NCBI RefSeq assembly: GCF_033100135.1
Contig: NZ_CP136920.1
Location: 248,001-312,000 of the forward strand
Length of the DNA: 64,000 bases
Direction: 5' to 3'
Source of the DNA: Rubellicoccus peritrichatus
GTDB taxonomy: Bacteria > Verrucomicrobiota > Verrucomicrobiia > Opitutales > Cerasicoccaceae
Position 1 is the first letter of the stretch, and each line of letters starts with the position of its first letter. The translations under genes were made by a program, and so were the position numbers. The notes beneath the pieces are model-generated. The model made no database searches. It worked only from the letters and a program-made list of their open reading frames with translations, and was not told the DNA's origin. This document shows positions 1-9,038 of this stretch, piece after piece.

Positions 1-177
1 CCAGCAATCGACATGGCTGAAATTGGTAACGGTGTGCTCGATTTCAAATCCATCATTCCCGCAGCGGAAGCAGCCGGTTGCCAATGGTTCATTGTTGAGC
101 AGGACAGTTGCCCGGGCGACCCCTTTGACTCCCTCAAGCAGAGCTTTGACTACATCAAGGCGAATCTGGTGGAATAA
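1..177 (+). CDS. C-terminal end of a sugar phosphate isomerase/epimerase-like protein (partial)
   Basis: The window opens inside a gene; the last 58 codons and the TAA are present. The translated end resembles the C-terminus of xylose isomerase-like TIM-barrel proteins (AP endonuclease 2 superfamily): a G-x-G-x-x-D-F motif, then a strand ending in F-I-V-E-Q-D, then an S-x-x-Y/F-I-K final helix. Such proteins isomerise or epimerise sugars, or act on inositol derivatives, in the cytoplasm. The substrate cannot be told from this fragment. A strong hairpin terminator follows the stop. Confidence 0.6.
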   Translation, partial: PAIDMAEIGNGVLDFKSIIPAAEAAGCQWFIVEQDSCPGDPFDSLKQSFDYIKANLVE

Positions 178-208
178 AAACTCTATCCTGCAGCTCCAGG
201 CATAGTGA

Positions 209-245
209 GATCCCTGTCATTGGATTTTGACAGGGATTCTTTTTA
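209..245 (+). terminator. Rho-independent terminator
   Basis: A 10-bp perfect stem (ATCCCTGTCA / TGACAGGGAT) with a short loop is followed by a T-rich run. It lies about 30 bp after the stop of the first gene and ends just before the start of the serine hydrolase-like gene, so the latter probably has its own promoter or depends on read-through. Confidence 0.75.
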
Positions 246-263
246 TTCACATGATACACCGTA

Positions 264-1640
264 ATGCATAAAACACTTCTCACTCTAAGTCTGCTATTTA
301 GTTTCTTCTCCATTATTAAAGCTGAGTCTGGCTGGTTCCATGTAGGGCCTGAGTATCCCTGGGTTTGGAGCAACAGTGCCAACGCATGGAATTATGTCTT
401 TGTTCCCGCCGAAGGGCTGGAAATACAGCTCAATGGCGAAGGGGATTCCCTGACATTCCCCTTCCTGGAAACAGACTGGGTTTATGTGAATTCCGAATTC
501 CCCTGGATGTGGTCAAGCGCAGACATATCATTGATGCTGGCCAACCAGCCTCAAGGCCTGGTCTGGACCTACAATACGGCCAATGATCAGGTGGAACTCT
601 GGGGGCACAGTCTCGAAGGCTCAAAGATTGTTGAAAAGCTAGCTGAGCTTCGGGTGGAATTTGGACTCACCGCTGTCGTGGCCGGTGTCTGGTCCGGCAT
701 CGACGAAGTCGTGACCGCTGCGGTTGGTGAAACCGTAACGGACTTTCCCGCCGAAAAAACGATGCTTTATCGTGTGGGCGGCGTTTGCATTAATATGCTG
801 ATCACAGTCATGCTCCAAGGTGTGGATAACGGCGACTTCGCACTCGATGACACCATCGATCAATGGCTGCCCGATCTGGTCAACGCCGACAAGGTAACGC
901 TCCGTATGCTGGCCAACTGCACCGCTGGTTACGACGACTACGTCTTTACCAAAGCATTCGACGATGCGTTCTTTGCCAATGTATTTCGCGGCTTCACCGC
1001 TGATGAGCTGATTGATTTTGGGATGGCGCACAGCCCAACCTATGAGCCGGGAACCGATTGGCACTACTCCCACACCACCTTTGTTGTCATCGGGAAAATC
1101 CTTTCCATGGTCTACAACAAGCCAGTCAGCCAGTTGCTGGAAGAACAAGTCTTTGAACCACTCGGCCTTACCAATACTTACTATGTAACAGGACCGGAAT
1201 TCCCAGGCCAGCCGCTCCATGGCTTCACCACCGAGCGCGAAATTTTTGAAGACTCGACATTCTGGAATCCATCCTGGACCTCCTATACAGGCTCTGTGGT
1301 TTCCAGTGCGATTGACGTTAGCCGCTTTGCCCGCGCCTGGGGCACAGGTGAATTGATTTCCCAGTCTTCCTTCGAGCAAATGATTGCCCCAACCACGGTC
1401 GGAATCGGCCCCAATACAGCCAGTCGCTACTACGCATTAGGCATGGGTGTGGTTGGCGATGGAGAGTGGCTGTTACAAAATCCAAACTTCGGAGGCTACC
1501 AGGGCGCCATGGCCTACAATCTCGAGGATGGAACCACAATCGTCGTATCCTGCACATTGGGACAGAACTCGGACTTCACCGTCCACCACGGCATGGAAAT
1601 CTATAACGCGCTGGTGGAACTGCTGGGCTCGGACGGATAA
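264..1640 (+). CDS. Secreted beta-lactamase-fold (class C/PBP-like) protein with degenerate catalytic motifs
   Basis: 458 aa with a signal peptide (about residues 1-20). Residues 23-50 and 72-85 hold two short aromatic motifs (G-W-F-x-V...Y-P-W-x-W-S and D-W-V-Y-V...F-P-W-M-W-S). The rest (about 115-455) matches the layout of the serine beta-lactamase-like / esterase EstB family: D-x-x-I...W-L-P-D near 195-204, the E-P-G-x-x-x-x-Y-S segment near 261-270, F-E-P-L-G-L near 297-302, and a C-terminal G-G-Y-x-G-A strand near 410-415. The expected S-x-x-K tetrad falls at about 170-177, where the sequence reads R-V-G-G-V-C-I-N, so the Ser and Lys appear absent. The Y-x-N motif is Y-S-H (268-270). 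It is probably exported and may be a non-catalytic binding protein. The fold call is from family resemblance; loss of activity is inference. Confidence 0.65.
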   Translation: MHKTLLTLSLLFSFFSIIKAESGWFHVGPEYPWVWSNSANAWNYVFVPAEGLEIQLNGEGDSLTFPFLETDWVYVNSEFPWMWSSADISLMLANQPQGLVWTYNTANDQVELWGHSLEGSKIVEKLAELRVEFGLTAVVAGVWSGIDEVVTAAVGETVTDFPAEKTMLYRVGGVCINMLITVMLQGVDNGDFALDDTIDQWLPDLVNADKVTLRMLANCTAGYDDYVFTKAFDDAFFANVFRGFTADELIDFGMAHSPTYEPGTDWHYSHTTFVVIGKILSMVYNKPVSQLLEEQVFEPLGLTNTYYVTGPEFPGQPLHGFTTEREIFEDSTFWNPSWTSYTGSVVSSAIDVSRFARAWGTGELISQSSFEQMIAPTTVGIGPNTASRYYALGMGVVGDGEWLLQNPNFGGYQGAMAYNLEDGTTIVVSCTLGQNSDFTVHHGMEIYNALVELLGSDG

Positions 1641-1807
1641 GCGATTAGACAAGTAACCACTCAGGTGGGGACACGAGGGTCTGAGGACAAAAATACCCAT
1701 GAGGTGCCCTTGTTTGTCATCTTCTTAACTTTGTTCGCAGATTTCGTTTTCGACATTGCTTTTATCCGCCTATAAGTGAACACTAGAGCATACCATTAAA
1801 ACGCAGT

Positions 1808-2593
1808 ATGCCAAAGTCTACACTTCATTATTCCATCGAGCCTTTCACCGCTATTGGTGCGGAGGATTCGGCTGAACCCACCTATATTGGGCGTGTGGCC
1901 AATTCACAGACCATCAACGAGAAGGCTCTAGTCCAACGACTGGTCGATCGCTATGGCGTCAGTGAGGCAGCGGCCAAGACCGTGCTATTGGGCTTGCGCA
2001 ACGAAGTAGAGATCGCCATGGCCGAAGGCAACCGCGTCAACCTCGACGGCTTTGTCCAGTTCTTCCCTTCAATTCAGGGCACTTTTAGCAAAAAGCTCGA
2101 ACGGGCGGATCGCAAGCGCCACAAAGTCAGTGTCAGCACCCGGCTCGCGCCCAAGCTCCACAAGGACATCAACGCCCGAGTTCGCTGGAAACGGGTGGTC
2201 TCGACAAGCCCACGTCCGCATATCTCACGGATTCTCACTTACGATATGAACGAAGTGGAAGTAGCGAACCCCGGCATGATCCTGACCCTCCAAGGCAGGC
2301 ACCTTAAGATCGATCCAAAAGACTCCGAAGAAGGCGTCTTTATCGTCCCAGGACAACGTAAAGGTTCTGCTCTGCGCATTGAAAGCTACGGCCCAGTCCA
2401 GCCAACCAGCATCATATTTCAAATCCCCGCTGAGCTCACACAGGGGGATTACCATATCGAAGTCCGCAACCGCATGCGGAATTCCAAACGCCTGAGCACG
2501 GCGCGTTACGCCAATAAGCTCATCATCAACAAAGCCACTAAAGAAAAGCCGACCGGGAAGGCAGTGAAAAGGAAAGTTACCTCGCCGAGGTAA
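1808..2593 (+). CDS. HU-family DNA-binding protein with C-terminal Ig-like domain (DUF4469-type)
   Basis: 261 aa. Residues about 30-120 look like the HU/IHF fold of the HU-HIG type known from Bacteroidetes: helix-helix N-terminus, then G-N-x-V-N-L-D-G-F around the start of the beta arm. Residues about 155-245 look like a DUF4469/IPT-like beta sandwich (P-G-x-x-L-x-L-x-G-x-x-L...), and the tail is very basic. Such proteins bind DNA as dimers and probably help organise the nucleoid. No signal peptide is seen. The gene stands alone, with about 170 bp before it and about 430 bp after it. The domain assignment is by eye. Confidence 0.65.
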   Translation: MPKSTLHYSIEPFTAIGAEDSAEPTYIGRVANSQTINEKALVQRLVDRYGVSEAAAKTVLLGLRNEVEIAMAEGNRVNLDGFVQFFPSIQGTFSKKLERADRKRHKVSVSTRLAPKLHKDINARVRWKRVVSTSPRPHISRILTYDMNEVEVANPGMILTLQGRHLKIDPKDSEEGVFIVPGQRKGSALRIESYGPVQPTSIIFQIPAELTQGDYHIEVRNRMRNSKRLSTARYANKLIINKATKEKPTGKAVKRKVTSPR

Positions 2594-3027
2594 CTCTTTT
2601 ACATCACTGACGTAATTCCTCTACCTGCCTGAGGTAGCTCTCCTACGCTACAGACGTAAAGGCTCACTAACGGGCGCCTGCGATTTGATCAAGTGGCCTT
2701 TGCGACTTCACCAAGCGCCAGTCTCAACTTGATAGACGGACAGTTCCCAACCACACGACGACCATCGGCCAACTCAACGACGGGTTGTCTTGAGTTTGTG
2801 GGTGAGCGATTATTATGTTGTTCTTGCTTGGGAGCGCCGACGTCCTTGTCGGCACTTTCCTTTCTAATACAGCCGACGAGGACGTCGGCGCGCGCTTATA
2901 CCACTTCAATTTAATTTTGATAAAATACGTGAGCATTTTGGAAGGGACGCCTGCCTTGCATTAGTCTCTATCTTATCTCCACCAATAGGCGCATTATTTT
3001 TGATAAGTAGTATAAGTCTGCGAAGAG
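2594..3027. other. Intergenic region with small hairpins, no gene seen
   Basis: About 430 bp between the HU-like gene and the 3' end of the ankyrin genes. It begins with a run of short CTACCTGCCTGAGGTAG-type hairpins that could end transcription of the HU-like gene. It also holds a 20-bp inverted repeat (separate entry). The short open frames here have no recognisable product. Confidence 0.5.
2834..2891. repeat. 20-bp inverted repeat, REP-like
   Basis: The arms GCGCCGACGTCCTTGTCGGC (2834-2853) and GCCGACGAGGACGTCGGCGC (2872-2891) are reverse complements with one mismatch and an 18-nt loop. Each arm has its own GCCGAC...GTCGGC symmetry. GC-rich 'cgacgtcctcgtcgg' palindromes of this sort are often dispersed in many copies in a genome, and no other copy is seen in this window. 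A bidirectional terminator role is possible, as it lies between convergent genes. Confidence 0.6.
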
Positions 3028-4533
3028 TCAGCCCAACCAGTGTTTGCGAAATAGAAGATCCAAAGCTTCATGTCCGGTTGGAATCCAACTTGGCTGAAAC
3101 ATGGCACCGGCATTGAGAAGCACTTTTGCAGCGCCTACATGGTCGCGTGGCCGTCCCGTATTCCATCCGTTTTGTGCTCCATAGATGCAGGTCATTAATG
3201 GTGAAGCGCCAAATTCATTAGGGCGTTCCAGTGGCGGTTTCGTATCATTTTTTAATAGTAAATCAATGATATCCGCATAACCGTGGAATGACGCCCGATC
3301 GATGGGGGTGGAGTCATGAACGCCTGGCTGGTGCGGATCGAGTCCAAGCTCTAGAATGAGTTCTACAGATTTGATTCTTCCATCCCATACCGTCTCTGCC
3401 AGTATTCGATTTTCATTGCCAATCGCGCGCATTTTATCCGGATCACTTTGGAATAAACGCTTAGCCGTTGGAGCATTGCCTTCCCAAAGAGCGTCCAAAA
3501 AAAGTGTTTCTTTTGGGCTTTGAGCTACCAGATAGGATTCCATATCGCGGTAGCCGAGGTGACGCGCCAGAATCAATGGCGTTGCCTGGCCCAGCCGCCA
3601 GATGTAAATGTGCCCGCCTTCATGATTGCTCCATGGAGGCATGCCAATACGATGCGAAACACAAGCTGGATCCTTCTCAATGCACGTTTGTGCGAGCGTG
3701 ATGTCGTTTAGAGCGACTGCCATGAAGATATCCGGTTTGGCACCAAGTTGAAGCAGGTGCTGGCATAATGGTGGCTTGTCCACCAGGTATTGAGCCGGAG
3801 TCGCCGTGTGGTCAATGTCACGCGCTTCAAGGTCGGCGCCATGCTCCACCAGCAGGTCAATCACTTCAATGCTCCCGGCGACATGCAAAGGCGTTTGGCC
3901 ATCACCGCCAGGCAGCTGAGCCAGAGCAGGGTCTTTACCGAGCATAGCGCGAAGTTCATCCACACGATTCATCCTGGCGGCTGCATGGACCGTCAACTCA
4001 ACCCCAAGTTTCTTCAGCTCAGGCAGCATACCTGGATTGGCGTAGTCCAGTAGTGTGAAGCCGCCGCATTTCCACTGGGTCTTGCCGTTGAGGTCCGCTC
4101 CAAAATCTCTCAGCATGGCGAGAAACTCAATGTTATCGCCGCCAACAGTATGGATGGCCATGGAGTCAAAATCGAATAGCGGGGCGTTGATCTGCGCGCG
4201 CACCTCCGGATGTTTCTCGAGCAGTTGACGGGTTGCTGCAATGTCCTTACGCTTAACCGCGTTAATGAATTGCTCCAGTGGTGTTTGGGTAAGGGATGCA
4301 ATCCTTTGTTTGAGCTTGGCCCATGACTGGAAGCCATAACTTCTGGCCAGAACCAGTTGGGCGTCATGCAATTTTGCCTCGGTTGGCCCTGGTGCTTTGG
4401 GATGCAAAGCCTGGAAGCGCGCTACGGCGTCTTCAGCGCCCTGCCAGTAGGAGCGCAGAAGCTTTTTAGCGCGTTTTTGTTGCTGTTCCCAATCCGGGCG
4501 AGGAGGTAATGGTGATACGAATGGGTCGCTCAT
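3028..4533 (-). CDS. Ankyrin-repeat protein (downstream member of pair)
   Basis: 501 aa, no signal peptide. The N-terminus (about 15-85) has the R-A-K-x-L-L-R...H-P...L-x-D-A-Q-L-V-L-A-R-x-Y-G-F-x-S-W-x-K-L segment that often precedes ankyrin arrays in cytoplasmic bacterial ankyrin proteins. Ankyrin repeats fill the rest, for example D-G-Q-T-P-L-H-V-A-G near 215 followed by L-L-V-E-H-G-A-D-L-E-A-R-D, and later S-P-L-M-T-C repeats. The start ATG at 4533 overlaps the stop of the upstream ankyrin gene by 4 bp (ATGA), so the two are probably translationally coupled. The role is presumably protein-protein interaction; the partner is unknown. Confidence 0.8.
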   Translation of the reverse strand: MSDPFVSPLPPRPDWEQQQKRAKKLLRSYWQGAEDAVARFQALHPKAPGPTEAKLHDAQLVLARSYGFQSWAKLKQRIASLTQTPLEQFINAVKRKDIAATRQLLEKHPEVRAQINAPLFDFDSMAIHTVGGDNIEFLAMLRDFGADLNGKTQWKCGGFTLLDYANPGMLPELKKLGVELTVHAAARMNRVDELRAMLGKDPALAQLPGGDGQTPLHVAGSIEVIDLLVEHGADLEARDIDHTATPAQYLVDKPPLCQHLLQLGAKPDIFMAVALNDITLAQTCIEKDPACVSHRIGMPPWSNHEGGHIYIWRLGQATPLILARHLGYRDMESYLVAQSPKETLFLDALWEGNAPTAKRLFQSDPDKMRAIGNENRILAETVWDGRIKSVELILELGLDPHQPGVHDSTPIDRASFHGYADIIDLLLKNDTKPPLERPNEFGASPLMTCIYGAQNGWNTGRPRDHVGAAKVLLNAGAMFQPSWIPTGHEALDLLFRKHWLG

Positions 4534-6431
4534 GATTGTACCTCCTTTGCTGTAAGTGCGCCTTCGGCTTGGAGATAATCAATGTTCTCAGTGATTCCAA
4601 TGAAGGTAGCGCGATCCAGCGCGGTCTGATCCCCGGGGCCGATTTCATTGATATCGGCAATCTTGTCACGAAGGTAGCGCAACATCTTGAGTCGACCACT
4701 CTGCGCGGCCAGCCAGAAGGCAATAAAGACAAAACGTGCGTCACCATCGGGGCAATCATTCCAGCGCGGGGACTCGATAATGAATTTTCCGTCTTCGGTA
4801 AAGAATTCGTCCATCAAGTCCAAACGCCCCAAGGCCGATGCATGCCAGAGGTCATATCCGGCACCGCACTCCACAAGGCGCTCAGCGCATTGCCACATAC
4901 GGAAGGCGCAGGCGTCGGTAAGTGGTGTACCATTGGCAATGACGGCGCCACGGGCATTGATATCAGCGCCGCCATCGATCAAAGCATCCAGTGCCGCCAC
5001 GTCGTTTGAGCTGGCTGCCCCATGCAAAGGAGTTTCGCCGGTTCCGTCACGCCCGCGTGCATTCGGGTTCGCATGTTTTTCAATAAGCAGCTGAATGCTC
5101 TCAGTCACGTTGGGAAAATGTCCTGGCCAATCGCTAGCCACATGGAGCAGAGTCCGGTAGGAACCCTGCTGGTAGGCTTGGGCCAGTGCAGGATTGTCAT
5201 CCAGCAGCCTGCGCAAGGACTTGATGTCGCCTTGCTTGATGGCGCAAACTGCACGTTGAAACTGATGTGTTTCACGAGTCGCATCCTGCCAGTCAGCGAA
5301 GGTCATGCCGCCCCAGCGAATCAGTTCATTGATCGTCAATTTCTGGTCGCGTTCTATCGCTATGTCCAGCGGCATGATCCCTTTCGATAGAAGTTTTTCA
5401 TGCCCTTCTGATTGATTGGGATCGGCGCCCTTGATCAGCAAAAATTCGGCAATGGCATGGCGGTTATGATAGGCCGCTTGCTGCAACGCGGTCCCCCATT
5501 CACCGATTTCATTCACGCGTTCCGGTTCGCTCTCAATAATCGATTTGACGGTTTCCATCGCGTTCCAGGCAGCCGCTTGCTGGAGATTCACAGCAAACCC
5601 ATGACTGGCAAAAAAAACTATCACCCGACCTTTGCCTAGATATATGGCCCAGTCGCAAGGTGTCCCGCCCCACAGCTTGTCCTGGGGACGGTCCCATTGC
5701 GCTCCGTGATCCAATAGCACGGCAGCCATTTCAGGATCATCGTTGGCGACCGCCTGGTGCAATGGTGTCGAATGCGTGTGGAACCCATCCGGGTTAAATG
5801 CCTCCGGATCATGAATCCTTGGCAGGAGCAGGCGTGCTGATTCGACCTGGCGGTTAATGACTGCTGCTGCCAATGCCCTGCGCAATGTCAAGTCATCCGC
5901 ATTGCTCAGTAGCTGCCGGATCTCCTCCAGACGCCCAAGTCCCGCTGCGGCAATCAGGTCGATGGTTGCCCCCAGTTTGACCAAGGCACTTGCGGCATCA
6001 TGTTCTCCTTGGCTCAGAGCTGACCATATAGCGGAATTTGGATCGGCTCCATACTTTACCAGCACAGCCATCAACGCTTCCTGGACATCGCATTTGCGAG
6101 GAACCATACCCGATGCAACCAGTGCCAATACGCTGCCCGAATTGTCCTCATGCGAGGCGGCGTTTACATCGGCACCAGCCTTTAGAATCACCTCGGCAAC
6201 ATCGGATATATTTGCCGGCAATCGACCGTTACGGATTGGGTTTTCCGCAACGAAGTGGAGTAAAGTAGGGCAGGTAAAATAGTTCCCCTCGTATTCAACT
6301 AGTTGGGAAACCAGCCCCGGATTTCTGGTGAGATGCGTGCGTAGTGATTCGACGTCGCCCGCATCGATTAAATCCACCGCCTGGCGGAACGACAGATCGC
6401 TGATGCGATCACGATAAGATTGATTTTGCAT
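4530..6431 (-). CDS. Large ankyrin-repeat protein (upstream member of pair)
   Basis: 633 aa, no signal peptide. Repeats of the type T-P-L-H-x-A-V/A-x-x-x-D...L-L-x-x-G-A appear across the whole length (near 220-240, 320-345 and 425-500, with several weaker ones). A D-R-I-S-D-L-S-F-x-x-A-V-D-L-I-D-A-G-D segment at the N-terminus is the first degenerate repeat. A good purine-rich AGGAGGTAAGTC precedes the ATG. The same operon encodes the shorter ankyrin protein at 3028-4533, and the two share sequence style, which suggests duplication. The function is scaffold or binding in general, and the target is unknown. Confidence 0.8.
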   Translation of the reverse strand: MQNQSYRDRISDLSFRQAVDLIDAGDVESLRTHLTRNPGLVSQLVEYEGNYFTCPTLLHFVAENPIRNGRLPANISDVAEVILKAGADVNAASHEDNSGSVLALVASGMVPRKCDVQEALMAVLVKYGADPNSAIWSALSQGEHDAASALVKLGATIDLIAAAGLGRLEEIRQLLSNADDLTLRRALAAAVINRQVESARLLLPRIHDPEAFNPDGFHTHSTPLHQAVANDDPEMAAVLLDHGAQWDRPQDKLWGGTPCDWAIYLGKGRVIVFFASHGFAVNLQQAAAWNAMETVKSIIESEPERVNEIGEWGTALQQAAYHNRHAIAEFLLIKGADPNQSEGHEKLLSKGIMPLDIAIERDQKLTINELIRWGGMTFADWQDATRETHQFQRAVCAIKQGDIKSLRRLLDDNPALAQAYQQGSYRTLLHVASDWPGHFPNVTESIQLLIEKHANPNARGRDGTGETPLHGAASSNDVAALDALIDGGADINARGAVIANGTPLTDACAFRMWQCAERLVECGAGYDLWHASALGRLDLMDEFFTEDGKFIIESPRWNDCPDGDARFVFIAFWLAAQSGRLKMLRYLRDKIADINEIGPGDQTALDRATFIGITENIDYLQAEGALTAKEVQS

Positions 6432-6770
6432 GACTTACCTCCTTGGCAGGATTAACTGCCTGGGATGTTAATGCCGGACGTCCGCTGGCCGACGAGAAGG
6501 TTCGCCATTCTAAGATGATTGTTAATTAACAGGTGGGCGTAGCCCTTTCCGCGGACGTGGTTGTTGCCTGGACAACAATTACAAAATTTGGAGATGTGCG
6601 ACCAGTCGTCAACAGTAATTCCTGTTGAAGTAATATTTTTGACGATTGCCAATCATTTATATTATCACAAATCCTGATTATCTCTGTTTTGAAGAACGAA
6701 GCAAATCCGACACAGCTTAAGCTCAGCTCCAAGCTTGCCACTCATCTCAAACTCAACTGCAATCATCTCC
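6432..6770. other. Intergenic region between divergent ankyrin and gluconokinase genes
   Basis: About 340 bp between divergent starts, so it must carry the promoters of both the ankyrin pair and gntK. It is AT-rich in the middle, with a TTAATTAA palindrome. No gene or clear operator is recognised. Confidence 0.4.
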
Positions 6771-7262
6771 ATGATCGCAATTATCATGGGGGTGTCCGGT
6801 TCAGGAAAGTCGACCATTGGCGAGGGTCTGGCGGAGGCGACTGGGGGCGAGTTTTTTGATGGCGATGATTTTCACCCGCAGGCCAATATCGAAAAGATGC
6901 ATGCGGGGCATCCGTTGACGGACGAAGATCGTTTGCCCTGGCTGGAGCGCCTGAGACAACTGATCGAAGATCAAGAGGTCAAGGGCAAGCCGACCTTCAT
7001 TGCCTGCTCCGCCTTGAAGAAGAGCTACCGCTTGATTCTGGAAGGTGACGGCGATCCCGCGGTGAAGTTTGTTTTCCTTGAAGGCTCCTTTGCACTGATC
7101 AAGGAACGCCTGGATACGCGTAAGGGGCACTTTATGCCGGAGAGCTTGCTTCAAAGTCAGTTCGACGCGCTGCAAGCACCTGAGGATGCCATCACCGCTG
7201 ATATATCCCAGACACCGGATGCAATCATCAAGGAATTAGGCGCAAAATTAGGCTTGGCATAA
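6771..7262 (+). CDS. gntK: Gluconokinase
   Basis: 163 aa from the ATG at 6771. A TTG 36 bp upstream is in frame, but the ATG puts the first beta strand right before the P-loop. It phosphorylates D-gluconate to 6-phosphogluconate with ATP in the cytoplasm, feeding the pentose phosphate or Entner-Doudoroff pathway. Visible features are the Walker A motif G-V-S-G-S-G-K-S-T at about 7-15, the D-G-D-D-F-H-P motif near 30-36 typical of GntK-type kinases, L-T-D-E-D-R-x-P-W-L near 48-57, C-S-A-L-K-K-x-Y-R near 80-89, and the lid R-x-G-H-F-M-P near 118-125. The length is normal. It is monocistronic, between the ankyrin operon (divergent) and a membrane gene. opcA at 36.4 kb belongs to the same sugar-phosphate area of metabolism but is not adjacent. 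Confidence 0.9.
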   Translation: MIAIIMGVSGSGKSTIGEGLAEATGGEFFDGDDFHPQANIEKMHAGHPLTDEDRLPWLERLRQLIEDQEVKGKPTFIACSALKKSYRLILEGDGDPAVKFVFLEGSFALIKERLDTRKGHFMPESLLQSQFDALQAPEDAITADISQTPDAIIKELGAKLGLA

Positions 7263-7269
7263 GGGTTTT

Positions 7270-7350
7270 ATCCACAGATTTCGCAGATTTGCATAGATTC
7301 ATCTCACACACTAAGAAAATAATCTGTGCAAATCTGCGAAATCTGCGGAT
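7270..7350. repeat. 30-bp inverted repeat ('cagatttcgcagattt' family)
   Basis: The arms at 7270-7299 and 7321-7350 are reverse complements with two mismatches over 30 bp, separated by 21 nt. The sequence style (ATCCACAGATTTCGCAGATT) is a dispersed intergenic palindrome type. It lies just after gntK and may also act as its terminator. Confidence 0.7.
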
Positions 7351-7375
7351 TGTATGTTATCAATTTTCTTAACAA

Positions 7376-9022
7376 ATGATCCGTAGAATTGCAGCCTTTG
7401 GAGGAATTATCTTCGCCCTGATCCTCGTTGTTGGGGGGATGCTGGTTCCGGTACACTTTCGTGCAGTGTCGCCAGCGGTTCTTAATCATGCCGGCAACGA
7501 AGGTCAGAATCTTGAAGAACGTACGCACCTGCTGCTAAGGCGAAGCCAGACCGGCCCGGCAGAACAGTTCATCATCGCCATGCAAACCCTGGGAGAACCG
7601 ACAACGGATCTCTCGAAACGTCTTGATGCCATACTGGACCAACATCCAGACTTTCGTTTTTCCGGTGGCCCCAGTCCTTTCTTCGAAGCCTTCTACGCAA
7701 CACTCCCCCAGCCTCCCAAGGCTGACAGCAACTCGATACCAGTCGCCGGTCTGCTGGCCTCATCGAACAATCGCGAGAGCCTGCTCAACTTCCTGGAGGC
7801 TTCCAATGACCCCACCGTCCGCGAGATCATCAATACCCGGAAACTCGCCGGCTGGCGGCGGCTATTCCCAGTTGATACACCTGGAGGTGCGGCGCTGGAT
7901 ATTGCGGCACTGACGACAGCCTTGCTGGTCCAAACCAGTGCTTTCGAAGAATCCGCCCTGCTGGAGCTTGATAAGCTGACAGCTCGAACGGCTGAGGGCG
8001 ATGAAGGATCTATTCGTGAGATTGAGCGTGTTTATCTCTCGGTGCTTGCGGCGGCCGGGCGCTTTGACTGGCTCGCGCTCAAACAATGGGTAGAATCCGC
8101 TCCCGACTTGTCGAGTTTGATTCGCATAGCACCTTACCTGCGAGATAGTCGACAGCCAGCTGTCCTTTATGCGGCAGTAATGATGTCGCGCGATCCTGCC
8201 GGCGTGGCACTCTTCATCGATAGTTTTCCAGAGAATGCTGAAGCAGACCTTGGAAAAGGTGTTCTAGCGGGACCGACCGGACTTGCTCTTCTGCTGGACG
8301 GACCAGAGCCGATTTATCGTCAACCGCCAGTACTCGGTTTTTTGCCCAATCCACCTGCTGCGCTTATTCCTTTTGTCTACGCGAACCCTCAGCTGGCCAT
8401 TGCGGCGGTCACACTGATCTGGCTACTGGCAGGTTTTCTCATCGCGGTTTCAGCCAAAAGCCTGCTTTTGGGGAAGGCTCAAATACACGAGCGCCCGATA
8501 ATCAGCCTTTCCCAAGACCTTATTCTCGCCATTTGTCTGCTACTCGGGCTTATTGTTGCAACAGAACCCGCGCTCCTCAGCCAATCGGTGACCGAGCCCG
8601 GAAAACTGTTTTTGGAATTTGAATTGGAACCTCAGACCGTCAATGTCGTCAATCAACCTATGGATATCTCAGGAATCGATCAGATAACCATCCTCGTGCT
8701 CCTCATCTTTTTCGTGGTGCAACTCGTCATATACACCGCCTGTCTCGTAAAGATAAGTCAGGTCAAACGGGCTCCTGTCTCAGCCGAAGTCCGTCTGCGC
8801 CTGCTGGAGAATGAGGAAAATCTCTTCGATGCCGGGCTCTACGTCGGGCTCAGTGGGACGGTGATATCGCTACTCATGCTCGCCCTGGGAGTCGTGCAGG
8901 CAAGCCTGGTCGCAGCCTATGCCTCCACCCTCTTTGGTATTATCTTTGTTGCCGTCCTCAAAATCCTGCATGTTCGACCATTGCGACGGAAAATCATCCT
9001 GGAAGCGGATCGTTCCTTTTAA
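7376..9022 (+). CDS. Membrane protein with C-terminal MotA/TolQ/ExbB-like region
   Basis: 548 aa. There is one N-terminal membrane segment (about 8-28), a large soluble, probably helical region (about 30-330), then three or more membrane segments (about 340-365, 380-400, 430-455 and 490-540). The final part contains G-L-x-G-T-V-I-S-L-L and A-A-Y-A-S-T-L-F-G-I-I-F, which resembles the conserved G-L-L-G-T-V...A-L-x-T-T-L-Y-G-L signature of MotA/TolQ/ExbB proton-channel proteins. The next gene, 16 bp downstream, starts with an ExbD/TolR/MotB-like membrane anchor. The pair may form an energised envelope complex. The resemblance is by eye, and the N-terminal region is not recognised. Confidence 0.5.
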   Translation: MIRRIAAFGGIIFALILVVGGMLVPVHFRAVSPAVLNHAGNEGQNLEERTHLLLRRSQTGPAEQFIIAMQTLGEPTTDLSKRLDAILDQHPDFRFSGGPSPFFEAFYATLPQPPKADSNSIPVAGLLASSNNRESLLNFLEASNDPTVREIINTRKLAGWRRLFPVDTPGGAALDIAALTTALLVQTSAFEESALLELDKLTARTAEGDEGSIREIERVYLSVLAAAGRFDWLALKQWVESAPDLSSLIRIAPYLRDSRQPAVLYAAVMMSRDPAGVALFIDSFPENAEADLGKGVLAGPTGLALLLDGPEPIYRQPPVLGFLPNPPAALIPFVYANPQLAIAAVTLIWLLAGFLIAVSAKSLLLGKAQIHERPIISLSQDLILAICLLLGLIVATEPALLSQSVTEPGKLFLEFELEPQTVNVVNQPMDISGIDQITILVLLIFFVVQLVIYTACLVKISQVKRAPVSAEVRLRLLENEENLFDAGLYVGLSGTVISLLMLALGVVQASLVAAYASTLFGIIFVAVLKILHVRPLRRKIILEADRSF

Positions 9023-9038
9023 TTAGTCATTCAATCCA

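Noticed and set aside
639-1379. 246-codon minus-strand ORF
   Set aside because: Lies fully inside the beta-lactamase-fold gene, has no start signal and no recognisable protein features; the sense gene has a signal peptide and family motifs.
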